64,000 nucleotides of DNA from CAMFLJ01 sp963702555 (GTDB lineage Bacteria > Actinomycetota > Acidimicrobiia > Acidimicrobiales > Acidimicrobilacustridaceae). Below, one piece after another: positions 43,313 to 54,533 of the stretch. Location: NCBI GenBank assembly GCA_963702555.1, contig CAVPCW010000006.1:499665-563664 (forward strand), written 5' to 3'. The position numbers were made by a program, and so were the translations under genes. Numbering within the stretch: the first letter of the stretch is position 1; every line of letters starts with the position of its first letter. Below the pieces are notes generated by a model. The model was not told where the DNA came from. It did not search any database and saw only the letters and a list, made by a program, of their open reading frames with translations.

Positions 43313-43909
43313 TCAGGCCTTCGCCGGGGCGTCGGCCTTCGACTTCTTTGCCGCCTTCTGGGCCTTCTTGAACTCACGGACCTTCAGCAGGGCCTCGGGG
43401 GAGGCCACGTCGGCGACGGAGCGGGGGACGTCGTCGGAGAACGGTGCGGCGGCGGCTTCCCAGCCGGCCGGCTTCTTGCCCAGGCGCTTGGCCAGGATGG
43501 CCAGGAAGATCTTGGCCTTCTCCTCGCCGTAGCCGGGGAGCTCGCGCAGGCGGCGGTAGAGCTCGTCGCCCGAGCGCACGCCCCGCCAGACCTTGCCGGC
43601 ATCGCCGTCGTAGTTGTCGACGAGGAACTGGCACAGCTCGTGGGTGCGGCGGGCCATCACCGCGGGGTAGCGGTGGAGGGCCGGCTTGGCGCAGAAGACC
43701 TCGACCACGGCGTCCTCGCCCATGGCGGCGATGGCGCCGGCGTCGAGCTCACCGCCGAGGCGGTCCTTCAGCGACCAGGGCCCCTTGAACGCCCACTCCA
43801 TCGGCACCTGCTGGTCGAGCAGCATGCCGATGAGCAGCGCCAGGGGGTCGGTGACGAGGAGCTCGTCGGCCTCGGGCAGGCCGGTGATCGGGATGGAGGG
43901 CTTCGCCAT
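43313..43909 (-). CDS. HhH-GPD-type DNA glycosylase-like protein (TIGR03252-like)
   Basis: A 198-residue protein with the helix-hairpin-helix glycosylase fold: DPLALLIGMLLDQQVPMEWA, FKGPWSLKDRLGG, AKPALHRYPAVMARRTHELC and RLRELPGYGEEKAKIFLAIL (the hairpin). No Fe-S Cys cluster is present, and the tail is Lys/Ala-rich. Related proteins are uncharacterised base-excision enzymes. The ATG follows TAGGTT by seven bases on the minus strand, so it is probably leaderless. Confidence 0.85.
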   Translation of the reverse strand: MAKPSIPITGLPEADELLVTDPLALLIGMLLDQQVPMEWAFKGPWSLKDRLGGELDAGAIAAMGEDAVVEVFCAKPALHRYPAVMARRTHELCQFLVDNYDGDAGKVWRGVRSGDELYRRLRELPGYGEEKAKIFLAILAKRLGKKPAGWEAAAAPFSDDVPRSVADVASPEALLKVREFKKAQKAAKKSKADAPAKA

Positions 43910-43923
43910 GGCGGCCAACCTAC

Positions 43924-46639
43924 CTAGCGGGTGATGGGGTCGGCGGCCTCGGCGTCGATCTCGTGGGCCTTGATGGCGTCGTGCACCACCGACCCGTCGA
44001 CCTGGCCGTCGGCGGCCAGCGCCGACAGCACCGCCACCTCGACGTGGGCGGCGTCGGTCTCGAAGAACCGGCGCAGCGCCTCGCGGGTGTCGGAGCGGCC
44101 GAAGCCGTCGGTGCCGAGGGGCACGAACCGCTTGGGCACGAACCGGGCGACCTGGTCGGGCACCGACTTCATGAAGTCGGTGACGGCCACGATCGGGCCC
44201 GGCGCCGACATCAGCTTCTCGGTGACCTGCGCGGTGCGGGGCTCCTCGAGCGGGTGGAGCCGGTTCCAGCGCTCGACGGCGAGGGCGTCCTCGCGCAGCG
44301 CCTTGTACGACGTGGCGCTCCACAGCTCGACGCCGATGCCGCGCTCGGCCAGCGCCGCCTGCGCCTCACGGGCGGCCTTCTGGGCGGTGCCCGAGAACAC
44401 GACCGTGGCCTTGGCCTCGGTGCCCTCCGGTGCGCCCGCCCAGCGGTAGAGCCCGCTGACGATCTCGTCGGTGGAGAGGCCCTCGGGGCGGGCCGGCATC
44501 TCGTAGTTCTCGTTGTACGCGGTCAGGTAGTAGAAGGCGCCGTCGCCGTTGAGCGACGTGCCGCCCGGCCCGCCGTACATCTGGTGCAGGCCGTGCTCGA
44601 CGATGGCGGCCAGCTCGTAGGCGAAGGCCGGGTCGTAGGCCTTCACCGTCGGCACCGTGGAGGCCAGCACGAGGCTGTGGCCGTCCTGGTGCTGCAGGCC
44701 CTCGCCGAGCAGCGTGGTGCGCCCGGCCGTGGCGGCGATCAGGAAGCCCTTGGCCTGCGCGTCGGCCGCGGCCCAGATGAGGTCGCCGACGCGCTGGAAG
44801 CCGAACATCGAATAGAAGATGAAGAACGGCACCATCGGCACGCCACGGGTGGCGTAGCTCGTGCCGGCGGCGGTGAAGCTGGCCATGGCGCCGGCCTCGG
44901 TGATGCCCTCCTCGAGGATCTGGCCGTCCTTGCCCTCCGTGTAGGAGAGCAGCAGCGAGGCATCGACCGGCTCGTAGAGCTGGCCGTGGGCGGCGTAGAT
45001 CTTCAGCTCCCGGAAGAGCGCGTCCATGCCGAAGGTACGGGCCTCGTCGGGGATGATCGGCACCACCCGGGGGCCGAACTCCGGGGCCCGCGCCAGGCCG
45101 CGCAGCATCCGGGTGAAGGCCATGGTCGTGGAGACGGCCTGGCCACCCGAGCCGGCGGCGAACTCCTCGAACACGGCGGGCTCGGGCAGGGTGAGCGGCC
45201 GGCGCACCTCGGTGGTGCGGCGGGGCATCACGCCGTCGAGCGCCCGGCGCCGGTCCATCAGGTAGCGGTACTCGGGCGAGTCGACGTCGGCGGCGGTAGT
45301 ACGGCGGGTCCTCGCCGTCGAACACCGAGTCGGGGATCTCGTCGTCGAGGTGCAGGCGCCGGCGGAGGTCCTTCAGCTGCTCGAGGTTGAGCTTCTTGAT
45401 CTGGTGGGTGGCGTTGCGGCCCTCGACCGCCGAGCCGAGCGCCCAGCCCTTCACCGTCTTGGCCAGGATCACCGTGGGGGTGCCCCGGTTCTCCGACGCG
45501 GCCTTGTAGGCGGCGTAGATCTTCTTGTAGTCGTGCCCGCCTCGGGGCAGGGCCCGGAGCTGGTCGTCGCTCAGGTGCTCGACCAGCTTGCGCAGGCGGG
45601 GGTCGGGCCCGAAGAAGTGCTCGCGGATGTAGGCGCCCGACTCGACCGCGTAGCGCTGCCACTCGCCGTCGAGGGTGGAGTTCATCTTGGCCAGCAGGAC
45701 GCCGTCGACGTCGCGGGCGAGCAGGTCGTCCCAGCCCTCGCCCCAGATCAGCTTGATGACGTTCCAGCCGGCGCCACGGAAGACGCCCTCGAGCTCCTGG
45801 ATGATCTTGCCGTTGCCGCGCACCGGGCCGTCGAGGCGCTGGAGGTTGCAGTTCACGACCCACACGAGGTTGTCGAGCTGCTCGCGGCCGGCGAGCGAGA
45901 TCGAGCCGAGGGTCTCGGGCTCGTCGGTCTCGCCGTCGCCGAGGAAGCACCACACCTTGGAGTCGCTGGTGTCGTCGATGCGGCGGTTGTCGAGGTAGCG
46001 GCAGAAGCGGGCCTGGTAGATCGAGTTGAGCGGGCCGAGGCCCATCGACACCGTGGGGAACTCCCAGAAGTCGGGCATCAGCCACGGGTGCGGGTAGCTC
46101 GAGAGGCCACCGCCGCCGATCTCGCGACGGAAGTTGTCGAGGTGGCTCTCGTCGAGGCGGCGCTCGAGGAACGCACGGGCGTAGATGCCTGGCGCGGCGT
46201 GGCCCTGGAAGTAGACGTGGTCGCCGGCGAGGCCGTCGTCCTTGCCCCGGAAGAAGTGGTTGAAGCCGACCTCGTAGAGCATCGCCGACGAGGCGAACGA
46301 CGAGAGGTGGCCGCCGATGCCGTCGGCCTGCTTGTTGGCGTAGACGACCATCACGGCCGCGTTCCAGCGCATGAGGCGCCGGATGCGCTTCTCCATCGCC
46401 TCGTCACCCGGGAACCAGGGCTGCTCCTCGCGGGGGATGGTGTTGACGTAGGGCGTCTGCACCTCGGCCGGCGTGCCGACCTGGAGCTCACGGGCCCGCT
46501 CGGTGAGGCGGGACACGAGGTACCGCGCCCGCATCTTCCCGCGGGAGTCGACCACTGCGTCGAGCGAGTCGAGCCACTCCGCCGTCTCGCCCGGGTCGGA
46601 GTCCGGGATCTGGCTGACGAACTGGTCGATGCTCGACAT
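43924..46639 (-). CDS. aceE: Pyruvate dehydrogenase E1 component, homodimeric type (one frameshift)
   Basis: About 904 residues, as expected for AceE. It has NAAVMVVYANKQADGIGGHL, HVYFQGHAAPGIYARAFLER, the ThDP motif WCFLGDGETDEPETLGSISL, KTVKGWALGSAVEGRNATHQ, then the second half with TMAFTRMLRGLARAPEFGPR, IIPDEARTFGMDALFRELKI and GLQHQDGHSLVLASTVPT. A +1 shift near 45290-45296 splits PPYYR from ADVDSPEYRYLM. It decarboxylates pyruvate and passes acetyl groups to E2. AGAGGCACCCG precedes the ATG. No E2 or E3 gene is adjacent. Confidence 0.95.
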
Positions 46640-46804
46640 CGGGTGCCTCTCGCTTCTGCGTGTCGCGTCTGTGTTGTCGTGTCGGTGCGTGGTCCCCGAC
46701 GACCATGATGCCGTGACCGGCCCGGTTACCGGCGGGTACGACGGTGAACAGTCCGTGACCTGGTGCCAACCGGCGTGCTCTCCGACCTGTGACACGCTGA
46801 GAAG

Positions 46805-47895
46805 GTGACGACGGTGGCCTACACAGACGGTGCGTGCAGCGGGAACCCCGGCCCCGGCGGTTGGGCCTGGGCCGTGCCCGGCGGGGCGTTCGCCTCGGGG
46901 TGCGAGGGGCACACCACCAACCAGCGCATGGAGATCTCGGCCGCCTTCGAGGCGGTGAAGGCCCTGCCCGGCCCCCTCGAGATCGTGAGCGACTCGACCT
47001 ACGTCGTGAACTGCTTCCGCGACCGCTGGCACGAGGGCTGGATCAAGCGGGGCTGGCTCAACTCGCAGAAGAAGCCGGTGGCCAACCGCGACCTGTGGGA
47101 GCCGTTCGTCGAGCTCGTGCTGGCCCGCGGCGACGTCACCTTCCGCTGGGTGAAGGGCCACGCCGGGGACCCGATGAACGACACCGTCGACCGCCTGGCG
47201 GTGGAGGCGGCGAAGACCCAGCGGGGCCGCTCCGGCGACGAGCCCCCCACCGAGCTCGGCCCCGAGGACGACTTCGGCACCGAGGCGGGCACCATCCCGG
47301 TCGCCCCCGGACCTGCCCTCGGCACGCTCTCGGCCGAGACCCAGGAGGCCTTCCGGACCCAGGTGGTCGAGGTCTCCACCGCCCCCGGCCGCCCCTACGC
47401 CGGGCGGGCGCTGCTGATCGTCGGCCACCGGCCCCCGGTGGTCGACCCCGAGAACGACCCGGAGGGCACGGGCGAGCTGCTCGACTCCCTCGTCGGTGAG
47501 CTGCTGGCCGCCGAGGCCGAGCACCCCGACCTGGTGGTGGTCACGGGTCTGCGCCAGGGCGCCGAGCAGCTGGCCGCCGAGGCCGCCGTCGGCGCGGGGA
47601 TGCCCTACGTCGTGGTGCTGCCCTGGCCCGACCCGGCGTCGGGGTGGCCCGAAGAGGCGCGCGAGCGGTTCATGGAGCTGGCCGAGGAGTCCGACCAGAT
47701 GGTGCTGCTCCAGCCCGACGTGCCCGACTCCCGCCAGGGCCAGCACGCCGCCATGGCCCGCCGCGACGACTGGCTGGCCCGCAACGTCGACGCCGCCATC
47801 GTCGTGTGGGACGGCGCCGACGAGGCCGTCGGCCGCACCCACCGCACCCTCGTCGACCACCTCGGCCCCGAGGCCGTCCGGGTCGTGAAGCCGGC

Positions 47896-47899
<4 letters not shown>
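46805..47899 (+). CDS. rnhA: Ribonuclease HI fused to a YpsA/SLOG-like domain
   Basis: A 364-residue fusion. Residues 1-140 are RNase HI with the catalytic carboxylates visible at D8 (AYTDGACSGNPGPGGWAWAV), E43 (NQRMEISAAFEAVKAL) and D63 (VSDSTYVVNCF), plus WVKGHAGDPMNDTVDRLA. After an acidic/Pro linker, residues about 200-345 form a Rossmann-like domain resembling YpsA/SLOG: GRALLIVGHRPP, HPDLVVVTGLRQGAEQLAAE, VVLPWPDPASGWPEEARERF and NVDAAIVVWDGADEAVGRTH. It removes RNA from RNA-DNA hybrids; the second domain may bind a nucleotide ligand. The GTG lies six bases after CACGCT. Confidence 0.87.
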
Positions 47900-49785
<1,886 letters not shown>

Positions 49786-49789
<4 letters not shown>

Positions 49790-51414
49790 GTGCCGAGCCC
49801 ACCCTCGACCCGGCGGCGCTGCAGGTGCTGATCGCCCGGCTCACCGGCATCGCCACCGAGATGGGGGCGGTGCTGGCCCGCAGCGCGTTCAGCCCCAACA
49901 TCAAGGAGCGCCACGACCACTCGGCCGCCCTGTTCACGCCCGAGGGCGAGCTGCTGGTGCAGGCCGAGCACATCCCCGTGCACCTCGGCTCGATGCCGGC
50001 GTCGGTGGCCGCCGTGCTCGAGCGCTTCGGCCCCGGCACCGACGGCTGGCCCCGGGTGGCCGCGGGGGAGCAGGTCATCCTCAACGACCCGTTCGCCGGC
50101 GGCACCCACCTCAACGACATCACCCTCGTGGCGGCGTGCGTGGTCGACGGCCACCTCGTCGGGTGGGCCGCCAACCGGGCCCACCACGCCGACGTCGGCG
50201 GCGCCGCGCCCGGCTCGATGCCTGCCGACGCGGTGGAGGTGTTCGCCGAGGGGCTGCGCCTGCCGCCCGTCGTGCTCACCGACGAGGTGCGCGAGCTGCT
50301 GTGCGCCAACTCCCGGACGCCCGACGAGCGCCTCGGCGACCTCGATGCCCAGGTCGGCGCCAACCGCCGTGGCGTCGAGCGCCTCGCCGCCCTGGCTGAC
50401 GCCCCACTCGACGAGGTGCTGGCCCACGGCGAGCGCCGCATGCGTGCCGCGCTGGCCGCCCTGCCCGACGGCGTGTGGCGCTTCGCCGACGTGGTCGACT
50501 CCTTCGGCCCCCGCCCCGAGCAGCAGGTCGAGACCCACGTGCGGGTCGAGCTGCGCATCGAGGGCGACGCCCTCACCTTCGACCTCACCGGCTGCGACCC
50601 CCAGCGAACCGGCAACGTGAACGCCGTGCGGGCCGTCACCGTGAGCGCCGCGGTCTACGCCCTGCGCTGCGCCCTCGACCCGGAGCTGCCGGCCAACGGC
50701 GGCGCGCTCCGCCCGGTCACCGTGCTCACCACCCCTGGCACGATCGTCGACGCCCTCGCGCCTGCCGCGGTGGGCGCCGGCAACGTCGAGGTCAGCCAGC
50801 GGGTGGCCGACCTCTGCCTCGGGGCCCTCGGGCTGGCGGTGCCCGGCCGGCTCGGCGGCGCGTCGCAGGGCACGATGAACAACCTGCTGATGGGCGGCAC
50901 CGACGCCGACGGCCGGGCGTGGGTCTACTACGAGACCGTCGCCGGCGGGCAGGGCGGCCGGGTGCAGGGCCCGGGCATGAGCGGCGTGCACACGGCCATG
51001 ACCAACACCCGCAACACGCCGATCGAGGCGCTCGAGCGGGCGTTCCCGCTGCGGGTGCGGCGCCTGGCGCTCCGCCGGGGGAGCGGCGGCGTCGGCACCC
51101 ACGCCGGCGGCGAGGGCATCGAGCGCGAGGTCGAGCTGCTCACCGACGCGACCGTCTCGCTCATCACCGAACGCCGGCGCTCCGCCCCGTGGGGCACCGA
51201 GGGCGGCGGCCCTGCGGCCCCCGGCGAGAACTGGCTGCTGCCCGGCGGCCGGGAGGCCGACGCAGTGGCCCTGCCCGACAAGGTCACCGTCGATGCGGAG
51301 GCAGGCGACGTCATCCGCCTCCTCACCCCCGGCGGCGGCGGCTGGGGCCCTGATCGCCGCAGGCCTGACGGCCCGAAAGGTGGCTCACGCGGTACAGCGG
51401 GCCGCAGCAGGTGA
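49786..51414 (+). CDS. hyuB: Hydantoinase/5-oxoprolinase subunit B
   Basis: About 542 residues. It shows LQVLIARLTGIATEMGAVLA, RSAFSPNIKERHDHSAALFT, GEQVILNDPFAGGTHLNDIT, GWAANRAHHADVGGAAPGSM, the SQRVADLCLGALGLAVPGRL block, ETVAGGQGGRVQGPGMSGVH and the typical end RLLTPGGGGWGP. Homologues stop here; the frame runs 20 residues further into the terminator hairpin. A single missing base would give a stop at 51351-51353, so the last residues are doubtful. It partners HyuA. Confidence 0.9.
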
Positions 51415-51428
51415 GCCAGCCTTTCGGG
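51372..51428. terminator. Long hairpin between hyuB and the SDR remnant
   Basis: Arms 51372-51388 and 51411-51428 pair over 17 positions with one bulged base (51419). It lies between convergent transcription units. Confidence 0.65.
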
Positions 51429-51429
51429 T

Positions 51430-51677
51430 TGGTCGGTCGGTCCGCCGCCCGCACGGCAAGGGCGGCGCTCGACGGATCGGTCAGGTCGGCCGGCATGGCG
51501 AGGGCGTGCCCGCCTTGCTGTGCGATCTCGTCAGCGCCACCGGCCGTCAGCTCGTGCTCGCTCCGGGACACCAGGGCGAGGTCGTGCGCCCTCTGCCGCC
51601 AGCGCCAACGCCACTCGGCGACCGATGCCCCGGCCGCCGCCGCACACGAGGGCGACAGTGCCGTCGAGTCGGCCGGC
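51430..51677 (-). pseudogene. Remnant of a short-chain dehydrogenase N-terminus
   Basis: The minus strand encodes LDGTVALVCGGGRGIGRRVA followed by LALAAEG and, one base later in the +1 frame, HDLALVSRSEHELTAGGADE, IAQQGGHALAMPADLTDPSS. This is the nucleotide-binding GxxxGIG motif and first three strands of a classical SDR. The match ends after about 85 residues at the terminator hairpin, so the NNAG and YxxxK parts are gone. It directly follows the oxidoreductase gene, probably a decayed downstream operon member. Confidence 0.65.
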
Positions 51678-51686
51678 AGGCCTTCG

Positions 51687-52812
51687 TCAGCGCTTGGGCG
51701 GCGGATGCCGCCGTAGATGACGCCCTTGGTGATGACGTCGATGAGGATCGGCTGGACCGCCCAGCGGGGCACGCGGAACCACTTGCCGTTGGGCTGGTAG
51801 ACGGTCATGCCGTTCTCCTGGGGGCCGATGATCGAGCCCCACCGGTGCTCGGGCGCGACGTACGGCTTGGCCTTCTCCGGCGTGCCCGCCACGAACGCCT
51901 TCACGTTGTTCACCACGAGGCGGTAGGCCCAGTTGCGGGCCGACGAGCGGTGCGGGTCGGTGGCGGCGACGTCGCCGATGGCGAAGACCTCGGGCCGGCC
52001 GGGCACGTGCATCTCGGGCTCGACCCGCACGAAGCCCTGCTCGTCGAGCAGCTCGGCCGGGAGGAAGCCGGTGTTGGGCTCGCCGCGCCGATGGCCCACA
52101 GCACGAGGTCGGCCTCGAAGGGCTCCTGGCCCGTGGAGAACGACACCGGGCCCGGGGTGAGCTCGTCGGCCTTGAACCCGTCCGGCAGCGCGGCGCGGTG
52201 GCCGGGGTGGAGCTGCACGCCGGCCGACTCGAGCTCCTTCACCAGGTGGCGGCGCACCTTGGGGTGGTACCCGGGGAGCGGCTCGTCCTGGCCGTAGAAC
52301 AGGTGCACGGTCTTGCCGTCGTGGCGCCGGGCGAGGTTGGCCGCCGCGCTCACGCCGGTGGCCCCGCCACCGACCACGGCGATCGACCCGGCGGCGTCGA
52401 TCCGGGAGGTGATGGCGTCCATCTCCTCGGTGACCTCGGCCAGGGTCTCGACGCGGTCCTTGCGCCAGAAGCCGTTGGTGACGCCGGTGGCGATGACGAG
52501 CACGTCGTAGCCGAGCTGCAGAGGCGGGCCGCCGGGGACGTCGACGTGCACCCGGCGCCCGTCGAGGTCGACGCTCGAGATGGCGCCGTGCACCACCTGC
52601 ACGCGGTCGAGCTTTCGGAAGCGGTCGAAGGTGGTGAGGTTGTTGCGGCGCCAGAACTCGGGCCGGGCCAGGCGGTTGCCCAGTTCCTGGCCGCTCACCA
52701 GTGCGGGGCGCGTGGCCACGCCGACCACGTCGAACCCCTTGCCGAGGTTCGACGCCACCAGCACGCCGGTGTCGCCCATCCCCGCGACCACCACGGTCGG
52801 TCGTGTCCCCAT
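51687..52812 (-). CDS. FAD-dependent NAD(P)H oxidoreductase, NDH-2/FSP1-like (frameshifted)
   Basis: About 373 residues. It has a first nucleotide motif TVVVAGMGDTGVLVASNLGK, LGYDVLVIATGVTNGFWRKD, a second motif SIAVVGGGATGVSAAANLAR, then PNTGFLPAELLDEQGFVRVE and the FAD-site VFAIGDVAATDPHRSSARNW. A -1/+2 shift near 52085 splits LVLWAIG from EPNTGFLP. The natural end is probably the TGA at 51687-51689 after GGIRRPKR, reached by one missing base; otherwise the frame enters the SDR remnant. It likely reduces quinone with NAD(P)H. GAGGGGGACAC precedes the ATG. Confidence 0.8.
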
Positions 52813-52841
52813 GTGTCCCCCTCGGTCGGGCCGCACGCTAG

Positions 52842-52856
52842 CGGTCGGCCCGACCG
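52842..52856 (-). terminator. Short GC hairpin after msrA
   Basis: CGGTCGG (52842-52848) and CCGACCG (52850-52856) are complementary. It lies downstream of msrA on the minus strand and upstream of the oxidoreductase start. Confidence 0.45.
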
Positions 52857-52886
52857 TGTCATCTCGGTCCGGTCAGCGTCCCCTGC

Positions 52887-53396
52887 TCACCCGTTGCGGC
52901 GGGGGAGCGTCCAGTTGGGCCGCACGAAGTGGCACGTGTAGCCGTTGGGGATGCGCTCCAGGTAGTCCTGGTGCTCGGGCTCGGCCTCCCAGAACGGGCC
53001 GGCGGCCACGACCTCGGTGACCACCGGGCCGGGCCACAGGCCCGAGGCGTCGACGTCGGCGATGGTGTCGAGGGCGACGGCCTTCTGCTCGTCGTCGACG
53101 TAGAAGATCGCCGAGCGGTAGCTCAGGCCGATGTCGTTGCCCTGGCGGTTCTTCGTCGACGGATCGTGGATCTGGAAGAAGAACTCGAGCAGGTCGCGGT
53201 ACGAGATCTTCTCGGGGTCGAACACGATCTCGATGGCCTCGGCGTGGGTGCCGTGGTTGCGGTAGGTGGCGTTCGGGACGTCGCCGCCCGTGTAGCCGAC
53301 CCGCGTGGTGACCACGCCGTCCATCTTCCGGATGAGGTCCTGCATGCCCCAGAAGCACCCGCCGGCCAGGACGGCGCGCTCGGTGGTCTCGCTCAT
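52887..53396 (-). CDS. msrA: Peptide-methionine (S)-S-oxide reductase
   Basis: A 169-residue MsrA with the catalytic motif LAGGCFWGMQDLIRKMDGVV, TRVGYTGGDVPNATYRNHGT, HAEAIEIVFDPEKISYRDLL and FFFQIHDPSTKNRQGNDIGL. The nucleophile is the Cys in GCFWG. It repairs oxidised Met in proteins. The C-terminal resolving Cys region is short (YTCHFVRP), so recycling may use one Cys. GGGAGGTAGAGCAG precedes the ATG. Confidence 0.95.
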   Translation of the reverse strand: MSETTERAVLAGGCFWGMQDLIRKMDGVVTTRVGYTGGDVPNATYRNHGTHAEAIEIVFDPEKISYRDLLEFFFQIHDPSTKNRQGNDIGLSYRSAIFYVDDEQKAVALDTIADVDASGLWPGPVVTEVVAAGPFWEAEPEHQDYLERIPNGYTCHFVRPNWTLPRRNG

Positions 53397-53490
53397 CTGC
53401 TCTACCTCCCTAGGTTCGGCCCTGTGAACGCCGGCGGCGCCAGGGTTGTTCCGACTGTGGTGTCCGATGCCGGAACCGGTGGTGGACGTC

Positions 53491-54477
53491 TCAGCTCGGG
53501 GCGATGGGCTCGTCGGCGTAGCTCTCGGCCGTGCCGGCGACCTCGCCGCCGCGGAAGACCGTGACCGGGCCGTCCTCGCTCACCACGATCACGGTCGCGC
53601 CCGGGTCGTCGTAGCTGTAGCGGCGGGCCGCGGTGTGGCGCATGCCCTTGAACCCGTCGATGCCGACCTCGGCCTCGATGGTGGGCACGAGGCGCACGCC
53701 GATCTGCAGCAGCACGCCCTCCGCGTCGAAGAGGGCGGCCCCGTCGGTCTGGGCCAGGGCGTGGCGCAGCGGGGCGAGGGCCATGGGCCAGGTGATGCGG
53801 AGCTTCGGTGGCGTGGTGAGGCGCAGCTCGTGGCTGAGGGTGAGTGACTCGTCGGCCCGGTAGACGAGGATCGCCCCGATGCCGCGGGCGCCGAGGTCGT
53901 GCACGGCGAACTCGAGCAGGCGGTGCAGGACGTGGCGTTCCTCGTGGTCGACGCCGGCGAGGTCGTCGATCCAGTGCGACACCAGCGGCTCGTGGCGCCA
54001 ACCCAGGCCCGCCCAGCGGAACACGCCGTAGGGGCCCACGACCCGGACGACGCCGGTGGGGTGGCGCTGCACGATGGTGGCGCCGAGGGCGCCGGCGAGC
54101 ACGACGACGTCGCGCTCGGAGCCGGCGGGCCGGTCGAGGGTGACCCACTCGTTGGCGCCGTCGGTGTGGCGCATCAGCCAGCTGGCGATGCCGTCGGCGT
54201 AGCGGCGGGTCGTGGAGTCGGGGTGCATGGTGAGCGGGCCTCGCTCGATGACCAGCCCGGTGACCGACCGCCACTCTGCCGGGTCGGTGGTGGGCTCGAT
54301 CATCGCCCCGTAGCTCGGCACGTAGCGCTCGTGCACCTTGGGCCGGATGGCGTAGGCGATCTCCTCGATGGCGAGGTCGTGCCAGGGGGCCGACCCGTCG
54401 AGGTCGAGGCCCGCCTCGGCGAGCTCCTCGACCAGCCGGCGCAGCTGGGAGGGGGTGGGGGGTCGCCACGCGTCCAT
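53491..54477 (-). CDS. Diadenylate cyclase (DAC/DisA_N) domain protein
   Basis: A 328-residue protein. Residues about 1-170 do not match a domain I recognise (DLAIEEIAYAIRPKVHERYV, GLVIERGPLTMHPDSTTRRY). Residues about 185-312 look like a DAC domain: VLHRLLEFAVHDLGARGIGA, ILVYRADE, the DGA motif at 245-247 (AQTDGAALFDAEGVLLQIGV), RHT at 280-282 (KGMRHTAARRYSYDDPGATV) and VIVVSEDGPVTVFRGG. Canonical enzymes have RHR in the second motif; here the last residue is Thr. It may make c-di-AMP from two ATP or sense nucleotides. TAGCCT lies six bases before the ATG. Confidence 0.7.
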   Translation of the reverse strand: MDAWRPPTPSQLRRLVEELAEAGLDLDGSAPWHDLAIEEIAYAIRPKVHERYVPSYGAMIEPTTDPAEWRSVTGLVIERGPLTMHPDSTTRRYADGIASWLMRHTDGANEWVTLDRPAGSERDVVVLAGALGATIVQRHPTGVVRVVGPYGVFRWAGLGWRHEPLVSHWIDDLAGVDHEERHVLHRLLEFAVHDLGARGIGAILVYRADESLTLSHELRLTTPPKLRITWPMALAPLRHALAQTDGAALFDAEGVLLQIGVRLVPTIEAEVGIDGFKGMRHTAARRYSYDDPGATVIVVSEDGPVTVFRGGEVAGTAESYADEPIAPS

Positions 54478-54533
54478 CGACAGAGGCTACGGAACGGCGA
54501 CCGGTTCCCGTGCCGCGACCGGGGGCGCAGGGC

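Noticed and set aside
44366..47860. The 1164-codon minus-strand frame extending beyond aceE over rnhA
   Set aside because: Only the part from 46639 downward matches AceE; the upstream extension is antisense to the RNase HI gene.
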